This document shows positions 1-5,403 of a stretch of 5,434 nucleotides of DNA, piece after piece. This stretch comes from Synergistaceae bacterium (GTDB taxonomy: Bacteria; Synergistota; Synergistia; Synergistales; Synergistaceae), in assembly GCA_031274465.1 (NCBI GenBank), contig JAISQC010000033.1, forward strand, positions 1-5,434. Reading direction: 5' to 3'. Each line of letters begins with the position of its first letter. The first letter of the stretch is position 1. Below the pieces are notes generated by a model. That model ran no database searches, was not told where the DNA came from, and worked only from the letters and a program-made list of their open reading frames with translations. Both the position numbers and the translations under genes were made by a program.

Positions 1-887
1 CCGTGATCCCGATCGAGGACGCGAATATTTCGCCTCGCGGCATAACCCTGGCCGAGGGCGCTCGCGCGGCGCCGGGCCGTTTGGTGGAGCCCAAGGGGGG
101 GACGGTATATTTGGGGGAAATGCTTGCGGCAAAAGGCTCGCGCCTCTTGTCAGTTGACCTCGCAAATCTTGCGACCGCCGGAGTGATGAACCTGCATCTG
201 CTGAAAAAGCCCAAAATCGCGTTCATCCCTACGGGAGGCAATCTCGTGCCTGCGGGAAAGAGGCCATCCAGAGGGCAGGTCGTAGACTGCAACAGCACTA
301 TGGCGGACGCTGTCCTGCGCGGTTTCGGGGCGGATGTCGCCCTATTTCCAATAGTCAGGGACGTCAGTGCCGAACTGGAGCCTGTCTTGAACAGGGCGCT
401 GGAATCATGCGACATGGTCCTCGTCTGCGGAGGGTCGTCGAAGGGGGAGGGCGACTTTTGCCCAAAACTCATCGAGCGAGGCTCTTCTTTTTACAACCAC
501 TACGTGAAGGCAAGGCCTGGCAGACCGATAGCGACGGCGCTACGCGGGGGCAAGCCGGTCGTAAACCTGCCGGGTCCCGCTTTTTCCGCGTTTTTTCCCC
601 TGCAATGGTGCGTCAGGGGGCTGGTCGAACACTGGTTCGGGTTGCGCGAAACGCCGCAGCCAAAGATATCGGCCCTGCTGAAAAACGGACAGGCGCTTGA
701 CGATTGCCCGCTGGACTACGGGCTGTTCTTCCGCGTGTGGACTGAGGAAGGCGTGTCGGTCGCGGAAGCTCTGGACGAGCGCGTTCGGGGCGAGCTGTTC
801 ATGAAGGCCAACGCATACGCGATCCTGCCAGCCGGCTCGCCAGGCTTCAGGCCCGGGGACACGCTGGAATTGACGCCGATAGATTGA
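1..887 (+). CDS. moeA: MoeA-family molybdopterin molybdenumtransferase, 5'-truncated by window edge
   Basis: This is the C-terminal part of a MoeA-family protein, which inserts molybdate (or tungstate) into adenylylated molybdopterin in the cytoplasm. The first full codon starts at base 3. The GTG there reads as an internal Val of the family's AVIPIED-like motif, so the true start lies upstream and roughly the first quarter of the protein is missing. Numbering from base 3, the molybdopterin-binding domain spans about residues 70-215, with TGGNLV (77-82), the Asp-containing glycine-rich loop GGSSKGEGDF (143-152), RPGRP (171-175) and LPGPAFSA (189-196). A MoeA C-terminal beta domain follows (about 220-294), ending in KANAYAILPAG and PGDTLEL. 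Two motifs differ from the classical enzyme: KPGKP is RPGRP and LPGNPVSA is LPGPAFSA. The stop is 19 nt before an ABC permease gene, so the two are probably cotranscribed. Family assignment is firm; Mo versus W preference is unknown. Confidence 0.9.
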   Translation, partial: VIPIEDANISPRGITLAEGARAAPGRLVEPKGGTVYLGEMLAAKGSRLLSVDLANLATAGVMNLHLLKKPKIAFIPTGGNLVPAGKRPSRGQVVDCNSTMADAVLRGFGADVALFPIVRDVSAELEPVLNRALESCDMVLVCGGSSKGEGDFCPKLIERGSSFYNHYVKARPGRPIATALRGGKPVVNLPGPAFSAFFPLQWCVRGLVEHWFGLRETPQPKISALLKNGQALDDCPLDYGLFFRVWTEEGVSVAEALDERVRGELFMKANAYAILPAGSPGFRPGDTLELTPID

Positions 888-891
888 GTTC

Positions 892-897
892 GGGGAG
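892..897 (+). promoter_or_regulatory. Ribosome binding site that decides a TTG start
   Basis: GGGGAG lies in the short gap after the moeA-type stop codon and 9 nt before TTG at 907. No ATG or GTG lies at a suitable distance in this frame. The next in-frame ATG (988) would remove most of the first membrane helix of the permease, so this site supports the TTG start. Confidence 0.6.
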
Positions 898-906
898 AAA
901 ACGGCA

Positions 907-1926
907 TTGCTTAAAAAAATCTTTGAAAGTGATGCGGTCCTTTTCGCCGCGCTTGCAACCGCCACATTTGCCCTGTTCGTCGCTGGCATGGCTGTCGGCA
1001 GGTTCCGCGTGCCGGTCGGCGAAACGGCCCGGATACTCGCGTCTGGGGCAGTCGCCCTTGAGCGGACGTGGACGCCGCAGATGGAGAACGTGGTCCTGAA
1101 AATCCGCCTGCCCCGGCTTTTCGGGGCGTTGTTGGTCGGAGGGTCGCTTGCCCTCTCGGGCGCCGCATATCAAGCCGTTTTCAAAAACCCGCTCGTCTCG
1201 CCGGATCTGCTTGGAGTCTCTTCCGGCGCCTGCGTCGGGGCGTCCGCCGCCATCCTGATGCACTGGGGGGCGCTTGCGATACAGTTGTCGGCGCTTTTCA
1301 TGGGATTGATCGCCGTTGTCGTCACAACCGCGATCCCGAGATTTTTCAGGAACGACACGACGCCCATGCTAGTCCTGTCCGGCGTGATCGTCACTGGCTT
1401 CATGACGTCGCTGCAGGGGCTTTTGAAATACAGCGCGGATCCATTGGACGAGCTTCCGTCCATAGTCTATTGGGCGATGGGGAGCCTCGGCGCAATTAAG
1501 GCGAGCGACATTCGGGTCATGGGCCCGGCGATAACGCTCGTCATGATCGCGCTCGTTTCGATTCGGTGGAGGCTCAACCTCATGTCCTTGGGGGACAGCG
1601 AGGCCAGGTCTCTGGGGGTCGATATCAAGAAAATGCGCGGATTCGTCGTCTTCTGCGCGACGCTCCTCACCGCTGGCGCTGTTTGCATGAGCGGGACCAT
1701 AGGCTGGATCGGCCTGGTCGTCCCGCACTTCGGGCGCTTGCTCGCAGGGCACGACAACAAGAGGGCGATACCGGCCTCGATTTTGCTTGGCGCGAGTTTC
1801 ACGATAATAGTGGACGCGTTCGCCAGAAACCTGACAGGCTCCGAGATCCCTCTGAGCATCCTGACTGGCATGATCGGCACGCCCCTTTTCATCTGGCTTC
1901 TGTTCATGCAAAAAACCACCATATAA
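907..1926 (+). CDS. FecCD/BtuC-type ABC transporter permease
   Basis: This 339-residue integral membrane protein is the usual length for the FecCD/BtuC family, whose members form the homodimeric channel of type II importers for iron-siderophores, haem, cobalamin or, in MolB, molybdate. Family landmarks occur in order: a first hydrophobic helix (about 10-32), RLPR (67-70), ALSGAAYQ (82-89), a long FKNPLVSP...GVSSGA block (92-108), SLGDSEARSLGV (227-238) in the cytoplasmic loop that contacts the ATPase, GTIGWIGLVVPHFGR (263-277), and a C-terminal region with DAFAR, SEIPLSILT and IGTPLFIWLLF (303-333). About ten membrane helices are expected. Translation starts at TTG, supported by GGGGAG upstream and by the need to keep the first helix. 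The stop TAA shares its last A with the ATG of the ATPase gene, which indicates translational coupling. The permease sequence alone does not reveal the substrate. Confidence 0.95.
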   Translation: MLKKIFESDAVLFAALATATFALFVAGMAVGRFRVPVGETARILASGAVALERTWTPQMENVVLKIRLPRLFGALLVGGSLALSGAAYQAVFKNPLVSPDLLGVSSGACVGASAAILMHWGALAIQLSALFMGLIAVVVTTAIPRFFRNDTTPMLVLSGVIVTGFMTSLQGLLKYSADPLDELPSIVYWAMGSLGAIKASDIRVMGPAITLVMIALVSIRWRLNLMSLGDSEARSLGVDIKKMRGFVVFCATLLTAGAVCMSGTIGWIGLVVPHFGRLLAGHDNKRAIPASILLGASFTIIVDAFARNLTGSEIPLSILTGMIGTPLFIWLLFMQKTTI

Positions 1927-2774
1927 TGCTGACAAAAAGCTTTCAATCGAGCCGAAAAGATATCGTATTGGCGGAAAACATATCATTTTTTTACGTTCGG
2001 GGCCACCGCCTTCTGGACGGGATAAGCTTTTCGCTCGCCGAAGGGGACATCCTCACGATACTCGGGCCGAACGGTTCGGGCAAATCAACGCTTCTTGACT
2101 GCGTGTGCGGCATTTCCCCGCTGAAAGGAGGGAGGGTATCGGTCTGCGGGGAAAGCGTCTCGTCGCTGAGCCCCGTCGAGCTTGCCAGAAGGGTTGGCTA
2201 TGTCCCGCAGTTGCACGCCCCCGCGTTCGACTTTCCTGTCCGGGATTACGTCGTCATGGGGCGCGCGCCGTACCTGGGCCTGTTGGAGGCGCCGGGCAGG
2301 CGGGAGTACGAAATGACGGACGCGGCGCTGGAGTCCATGGGCATCGCGCATCTGGCGCGCAAGCTCTGCTCGGAGATCAGCGGGGGAGAGCGCCAGCAGG
2401 TTCAAATCGCAAGGGCGCTGGTCCAAGAGCCAAAAGTCATCCTGCTCGACGAGCCGACCAGCCATCTCGATTACGGCAATCAGATAAAGGTCCTGAAGCT
2501 CGTCGCGGATCTGTCTGACAGAGGCGTCACCGTCATCCTGACGACGCACGTGCCGGACCACCCCATTTTGCTGGACGGGAAAGTGGGCGTTCTGGACGGG
2601 AAAGGGGGTATGAGAACGGGTTCGGTCAGTGAAATCATCGACGAGCGGTCCTTGAGGGACATGTATAGCGTCGATCTGCGCTTGATCTACATAGAAGAGA
2701 TGCAAAGAACCGCCTGCGTCATCGGGAAATTGAGCGGCGCGCAGGGGTTTGCTGAAAAAATGCTGGAGGTGTAG
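1926..2774 (+). CDS. ABC transporter ATP-binding protein (FecE/BtuD/MolC type)
   Basis: This 282-residue cytoplasmic ATPase would power the importer. Visible motifs are an A-loop aromatic near Tyr23, Walker A GPNGSGKST (47-55), Q-loop VPQ (Gln95), signature ISGGERQQ (151-158, with Ile for the usual Leu), Walker B VILLDEP (171-177, with Asp175 and catalytic Glu176), D-loop SHLD (179-182) and the switch His208 in TTH. Everything needed for hydrolysis is present. The frame stays open upstream to 1566 inside the permease gene, but that stretch is a shadow. The start is ATG at 1926, whose A is the last base of the permease stop (TAATG). No good Shine-Dalgarno precedes it, so translation probably depends on termination of the permease. 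After the core domain, a roughly 60-residue tail has no motif I recognise. It is a separate polypeptide and not a fusion. Confidence 0.95.
   Translation: MLTKSFQSSRKDIVLAENISFFYVRGHRLLDGISFSLAEGDILTILGPNGSGKSTLLDCVCGISPLKGGRVSVCGESVSSLSPVELARRVGYVPQLHAPAFDFPVRDYVVMGRAPYLGLLEAPGRREYEMTDAALESMGIAHLARKLCSEISGGERQQVQIARALVQEPKVILLDEPTSHLDYGNQIKVLKLVADLSDRGVTVILTTHVPDHPILLDGKVGVLDGKGGMRTGSVSEIIDERSLRDMYSVDLRLIYIEEMQRTACVIGKLSGAQGFAEKMLEV
2765..2770 (+). promoter_or_regulatory. Ribosome binding site inside the end of the ATPase gene
   Basis: A consensus GGAGGT sits 7 nt before the ATG at 2778 and lies within the last codons of the ATPase gene. It is much stronger than the site for the ATPase itself. 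This suits the higher synthesis usually needed for the periplasmic binding protein relative to the membrane complex. Confidence 0.75.
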
Positions 2775-2777
2775 GTT

Positions 2778-3848
2778 ATGGGGAAGAATTTGAAAAAACA
2801 TGTTTCAGTCGCGGCGGCAATCATGGTTGCCGTTCTTTCGCTCGCGTGCGCCGTCGGAGCGGACGCGCGCGTAGTCGTAGATTTGGCGGGCCGTGAGGTG
2901 AATCTGCCCGAAAACCCGACGAAATTGGCGACGTTTGTTGGGCCGACGCCTGAAAAGATATTGCTTCTGGGAGCGGCGGACAGGATAGTCGGCAAGAACG
3001 CCCATGCGGTGTCAGGCCCGTGGGCCCTCGAAGTATATCCGAGGTTTGGCGGCGTGAGGCTCTTTTCAAATCCGATGGAGCCGAATATGGAGGAGCTCGT
3101 GGATCTCGGCGCTGAAATCGTCTACTACTGGGGGATGCCCGACCAGATAAGCAAGATGGAGGCGGCTGGGCTCACGGTCCTGGTGGCCCAACTGACGTCC
3201 GGCAACCCGAAGACGGCCGACGAATTCATAAAGTTCCAGAAGAGCGAGGTAAACCTCATCGCCGATTCCATAGGGACGGACGCGGTGCATGAACGGGCGA
3301 GGATGTGGAACGATTATTTCGACGGGAAAGTCAGTCTGATTCGCGACAAAACGAAGGGGCTTCCCGAGAGCGAGAGGAAAAAAGTTTACTACGGCTGTTC
3401 CGACGACGGCCTTGAGTGCTTTTCGAAAAATTCCTACCCTCAATTCATAGTGGAGCTGGCAGGAGGGATATTCGTGGCGCGCGAGACCAGCGAGGAGGTC
3501 AACACGACCGTGACGCTCGAGCAGATAATCGAATGGGACCCCGACGTCGTGATCATGGGGCGCACCGACTCGACCGACGGCGTCATGAAAGACGACAGGT
3601 GGAGCGAGGTGTCGGCGGTCAAAAACGGCCTGGTCCTCCTTCCTCCAAACGGAGTGATGTTTTGGGATTACAGCAGCGAGTGCGTTTTGCTGATGCAGTT
3701 CGTCGCGAAGACCCTTTACCCCGACCTGTTCGGTGATATCGACCTCGTCCGGGAGACCAAGGAGTACTACAAAACTTTTTACGGCTACGACCTGAGCGAC
3801 GAAAACGCGCGGAACATCCTGTCGCACCTGCCCCCGGCGCAAAAATAA
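2778..3848 (+). CDS. Periplasmic substrate-binding protein of FecCD-type ABC importer
   Basis: This 356-residue exported protein belongs to the class III (FhuD/BtuF/TroA-like helical backbone) binding proteins and should deliver ligand to the permease. A signal peptide is clear: basic MGKNLKKH, a hydrophobic core at about 9-26, and a signal peptidase I site after ADA (28-30). Cys24 is in SLAC, a poor lipobox, so a soluble periplasmic form is more likely than a lipoprotein. The mature protein starts with the family's VVVDLAGREVNLP. Later landmarks are the NMEELVDLGAEIV segment (103-115), VELAGGIFVA (225-234), VTLEQIIEWDPDVVIM (245-260), and a C-terminal NGVMFWDYSSE...LYPDLFGDIDL with YYKTFYGYDLSDE (291-342). 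Cys207 and Cys214 flank a loop at the expected ligand cleft. Database labels would probably say iron. The operon with moeA makes molybdate or tungstate an equally good candidate. The gap from the ATPase stop is 3 nt. Confidence 0.92.
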   Translation: MGKNLKKHVSVAAAIMVAVLSLACAVGADARVVVDLAGREVNLPENPTKLATFVGPTPEKILLLGAADRIVGKNAHAVSGPWALEVYPRFGGVRLFSNPMEPNMEELVDLGAEIVYYWGMPDQISKMEAAGLTVLVAQLTSGNPKTADEFIKFQKSEVNLIADSIGTDAVHERARMWNDYFDGKVSLIRDKTKGLPESERKKVYYGCSDDGLECFSKNSYPQFIVELAGGIFVARETSEEVNTTVTLEQIIEWDPDVVIMGRTDSTDGVMKDDRWSEVSAVKNGLVLLPPNGVMFWDYSSECVLLMQFVAKTLYPDLFGDIDLVRETKEYYKTFYGYDLSDENARNILSHLPPAQK

Positions 3849-3851
3849 AAC

Positions 3852-3873
3852 GCGCGCGGGATGGGCGCGCTTT
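3852..3873 (+). terminator. Possible weak terminator hairpin after the importer operon
   Basis: GCGCGC (3852-3857) pairs with GCGCGC (3865-3870) across a 7-nt loop, followed by only three T residues. It begins four bases after the stop of the binding-protein gene, the right place for a terminator. The short U-run and a competing third GCGCGC at 3883-3888 make function uncertain. Confidence 0.35.
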
Positions 3874-3909
3874 CCGCCCCCTGCGCGCATTGGCGGGTAA
3901 AAGCGCGAA

Positions 3910-3947
3910 ACAAGGTCCTCCTAAAGCTTTGATTAGGAGGGCCTTGT
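3910..3947. terminator. Long near-perfect hairpin, possible bidirectional or U-less terminator
   Basis: Bases 3910-3924 pair with 3933-3947 to form a 15-bp stem with one G-U pair (3916/3941) and an 8-nt loop. The stem is stable and sits 60 nt after the importer operon, so termination or 3'-end protection of that mRNA is the simplest role. No U-run follows immediately; T6 at 3965-3970 is 17 nt further on. The 3' arm contains AGGAGG and the 5' arm its complement CCTCCT. It could instead be part of a small RNA or a dispersed repeat copy. Confidence 0.55.
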
Positions 3948-4016
3948 CTCATTAGCGCCGAATATTTTTTGGCGGGAAATCCGAAAACAGATGACTCGTT
4001 CACCAAGAGGCTTTGA

Positions 4017-4030
4017 AAGACAAATGTCTT
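4017..4030. promoter_or_regulatory. Candidate operator palindrome
   Basis: AAGACA-AA-TGTCTT is an inverted repeat with 6-bp arms and a 2-nt centre. It ends 4 nt before the candidate -35 element at 4034, and the next gene starts about 90 nt downstream. Position and symmetry suit a dimeric transcription factor. I do not recognise the motif as belonging to a named regulator. Confidence 0.35.
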
Positions 4031-4033
4031 CAG

Positions 4034-4060
4034 TTGTATTTCATGCTCCCAAACTATAAG
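4034..4060 (+). promoter_or_regulatory. Candidate sigma-70-type promoter for the dehydrogenase gene
   Basis: TATAAG (4055-4060) matches the -10 consensus at five of six positions. TTGTAT (4034-4039) is a poor -35 with a short 15-nt spacer. The region is A/T-rich relative to the genes. Transcription would start near 4067 and give a leader of about 50 nt. An alternative pair, TTGAAA (4013-4018) with TATTTC (4037-4042) and an 18-nt spacer, has a better -35 but a worse -10. Confidence 0.35.
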
Positions 4061-4090
4061 ATTTTTTCAGGAGCCCCATATATTTCAAGC

Positions 4091-4102
4091 TGATATCTAT
4101 CA
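4091..4102. repeat. Short inverted repeat in the leader of the dehydrogenase gene
   Basis: TGATA-TC-TATCA has perfect 5-bp arms around a 2-nt centre and ends 4 nt before the Shine-Dalgarno sequence. With a 2-nt centre it would not fold as an RNA hairpin, so a protein-binding site on DNA is the only likely role. Chance occurrence is quite possible at this length. Confidence 0.25.
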
Positions 4103-4106
4103 ATAT

Positions 4107-4113
4107 AAGGAGG
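4107..4113 (+). promoter_or_regulatory. Strong ribosome binding site with two candidate ATG codons
   Basis: AAGGAGG is a near-perfect Shine-Dalgarno sequence. It is 5 nt from the ATG at 4119 and 8 nt from the adjacent in-frame ATG at 4122. The second spacing is nearer the optimum, so the protein may begin MKKALVLG rather than MMKKALVLG. Confidence 0.75.
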
Positions 4114-4118
4114 CGCAC

Positions 4119-5261
4119 ATGATGAAAAAGGCGTTGGTGCTGGGATGCGGGCTGGTCGGCAAGACGATAGCGCTCGATCTGACGGACGAATTTGACGTGA
4201 GGGTAATGGACCCCAGCGCGGAAGCATTGGATTCTCTGAAAGCCGAACATGTCACAAAGCTGAGGCAGTCGGCAGTGGATCGCAATGCGCTCGCTGAGGC
4301 CGCAAAAGATGTGGATGTCGTTTGCGGCGTTCTTCCGAGCCAATTTGAGGGCGATGTTCAAAGACAAGTCATTGAAATGGGCAAAAATTACGTCAGCCCA
4401 TCCGGTTTTCTGCACAGCGATGGCCTTGACTCCCTTGCGAAACAGAACGGCTGTACCTGCGTTTTTGACATGGGGATCGCGCCCGGCATGTCGAATTACC
4501 TCGTCGCAAAGGGCGGCGCGATGCTCGACGCGCTGGATTTCGGTTGCGTCTATGTCGGCGGCATCCCGGACAAACTGGACCCTCCCTTTAACTACAGGAC
4601 GGTCTTTTGCCTGGAGGACACGATGAATGAATATGTCATGCCGGCGAGATACGTTGAGGATGGCAAAGTCGTCGAAGCGCCGGCGTTGAGCGGGCTTGAG
4701 GACCTGGACATTCCGGGCATCGGAAAACTGGAGGCTTTTTTCACCGACGGCCTCCGTTCTGCGGCGGACAACGTCAAAGGAAAGTTCGTAGCTGAAAAAA
4801 CGATGCGCTGGCCGGGTTTTGTGGATACGATCAACATCCTGAAAGCCGCTGGGTGCTTTGACAAGACGCACATCACGGTAAACGGCAAAGAAGTCGTTCC
4901 ATTCGACGTCACGACGGAGACGCTGCGCCCGCTGTGGAAGCTGCGCCCCGAAAACGGAGACAGGGATCTCACGGTCATGCGCGTAGTCGCAAAGGGGCCG
5001 AAAGAAGGCAAATACGTCACGTACATATGGGATTTGGTAGATAAATTCGACGAAAAGCAGATGCGGCACTCAATGGCCAGAACGACGGGGTATCCCTGCT
5101 CGGCAACGGCGAAAGCCATCGCGAAAGGCATTATTGCGGAAAAGGGATTTTTGGCGCCTGAGATGCTGGTGGCCAACGACAAATTCTACGAGTACCTCAT
5201 GCCCGAACTTACAAAGCGCCGCATGAATTTCAAGATGAGCACTCTGATCGAGGAGAGGTAA
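4119..5261 (+). CDS. Saccharopine dehydrogenase-family oxidoreductase, lysine 6-dehydrogenase-like
   Basis: This 380-residue protein is probably a cytoplasmic NAD(P)-dependent amino-acid dehydrogenase. An N-terminal Rossmann fold shows KALVLGCGLVGKTIA with GCGLVG at 9-14 and Asp31 ending the second strand, which favours NAD over NADP. Further landmarks are VVCGVLPS (67-74), FDMGIAPGMSN (116-126), YVGGIP (145-150), a block near EAFFTDG (205-211), EKTMRWPGFVDTINILKAAGCFD (226-248, the family's KTLRYPGH-like segment) and MARTTGYPCSATAKAI (319-334). Length and motif order suit lysine 6-dehydrogenases (lysine to aminoadipate semialdehyde) better than the longer saccharopine reductases. Carboxynorspermidine-type or other dehydrogenases of the same fold remain possible. 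No lysine-pathway gene is visible beside it. It has its own likely promoter, a strong ribosome binding site and a downstream hairpin, so it may be monocistronic. The start is ATG 4119 or 4122. The fold is firm, the substrate is not. Confidence 0.88.
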   Translation: MMKKALVLGCGLVGKTIALDLTDEFDVRVMDPSAEALDSLKAEHVTKLRQSAVDRNALAEAAKDVDVVCGVLPSQFEGDVQRQVIEMGKNYVSPSGFLHSDGLDSLAKQNGCTCVFDMGIAPGMSNYLVAKGGAMLDALDFGCVYVGGIPDKLDPPFNYRTVFCLEDTMNEYVMPARYVEDGKVVEAPALSGLEDLDIPGIGKLEAFFTDGLRSAADNVKGKFVAEKTMRWPGFVDTINILKAAGCFDKTHITVNGKEVVPFDVTTETLRPLWKLRPENGDRDLTVMRVVAKGPKEGKYVTYIWDLVDKFDEKQMRHSMARTTGYPCSATAKAIAKGIIAEKGFLAPEMLVANDKFYEYLMPELTKRRMNFKMSTLIEER

Positions 5262-5277
5262 AGGGATATAGCGATTC

Positions 5278-5315
5278 ACGGCCTGAAGCGGCGTCGCGTC
5301 GCCGCTTCAGGCCGT
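5278..5315. terminator. Perfect 16-bp hairpin after the dehydrogenase gene, no U-tract
   Basis: Bases 5278-5293 pair without mismatch with 5300-5315 around the 6-nt loop TCGCGT. The hairpin begins 17 nt after the stop codon, where a terminator is expected. It is followed by CTTGGCC on the + strand, and the reverse direction also lacks a U-run, so it is not a canonical intrinsic terminator. It may act as a U-less terminator or as an mRNA 3'-end stabiliser. Confidence 0.6.
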
Positions 5316-5329
5316 CTTGGCCGTGCCCG

Positions 5330-5378
5330 GAAACGCTATGGCCATGAGGCGCATATATGTTATGATGGCCGAAACGCT
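5330..5378. repeat. 8-bp direct repeats flanking the -10 candidate
   Basis: GAAACGCT occurs at 5330-5337 and again at 5371-5378, a period of 41 bp or about four helical turns. The copies bracket the candidate promoter of the next gene. A related ATGGCC also occurs twice (5338-5343 and 5365-5370). These could be regulator half-sites on one face of the DNA or a coincidence. Confidence 0.25.
5358..5366 (+). promoter_or_regulatory. Candidate extended -10 promoter for the downstream gene
   Basis: TGT-TATGAT is an extended -10 element: TATGAT matches TATAAT at five of six positions and has TGN directly upstream. No good -35 is seen 16-18 nt before it, which extended -10 promoters tolerate. Transcription would begin near 5373, leaving a leader of about 30 nt before the ATG at 5404. 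Confidence 0.4.
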
Positions 5379-5387
5379 CAGATGATC

Positions 5388-5393
5388 GGAGGG
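5388..5393 (+). promoter_or_regulatory. Ribosome binding site for the truncated last gene
   Basis: GGAGGG precedes the ATG at 5404 by 10 nt. It is the main evidence that a gene starts there. Confidence 0.6.
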
Positions 5394-5403
5394 CAACGGT
5401 CAA

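Noticed and set aside
3..5. GTG at the window edge as the true start of the MoeA-type gene
   Set aside because: The residues that follow match an internal MoeA motif and the protein would lack its N-terminal domains. The gene is simply cut by the window edge.
1566..1925. 120-residue N-terminal extension of the ATPase, suggesting a fusion or overlap with the permease gene
   Set aside because: The extension overlaps the permease C-terminal coding region in another frame, has no motif, and ABC ATPases of this family start about where the ATG at 1926 places it.
2085..2801. Antisense open frame (238 codons) opposite the ATPase gene
   Set aside because: The + strand has all ABC ATPase motifs; the reverse frame shows no domain and is best explained as a shadow.
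2826..2850. Lipoprotein signal at Cys24 of the binding protein
   Set aside because: The residues before Cys24 (SLA) are a poor lipobox, whereas ADA at 28-30 gives a good signal peptidase I site.
3066..3890. Antisense open frame (274 codons) opposite the binding-protein gene
   Set aside because: No family resemblance, no convincing ribosome binding site considered, and the + strand protein is clearly real with a signal peptide and family motifs.
3935..3955. Tiny reading frame TTG-TCT-CAT-TAG after the AGGAGG in the hairpin
   Set aside because: It is only three codons, its ribosome binding site is locked in the stem, and nothing suggests a leader peptide here.
3965..3970. T6 run as the U-tract of the 3910-3947 hairpin
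   Set aside because: It begins 17 nt after the stem, too far for an intrinsic terminator, which needs the U-run directly after the hairpin.
4041..5069. Long antisense open frame (342 codons) opposite the dehydrogenase gene
   Set aside because: The + strand carries a complete family with Rossmann and C-terminal motifs and a strong ribosome binding site. The antisense product is rich in Arg, His and Asp with no recognisable motif, as expected for a shadow frame in GC-rich coding DNA.
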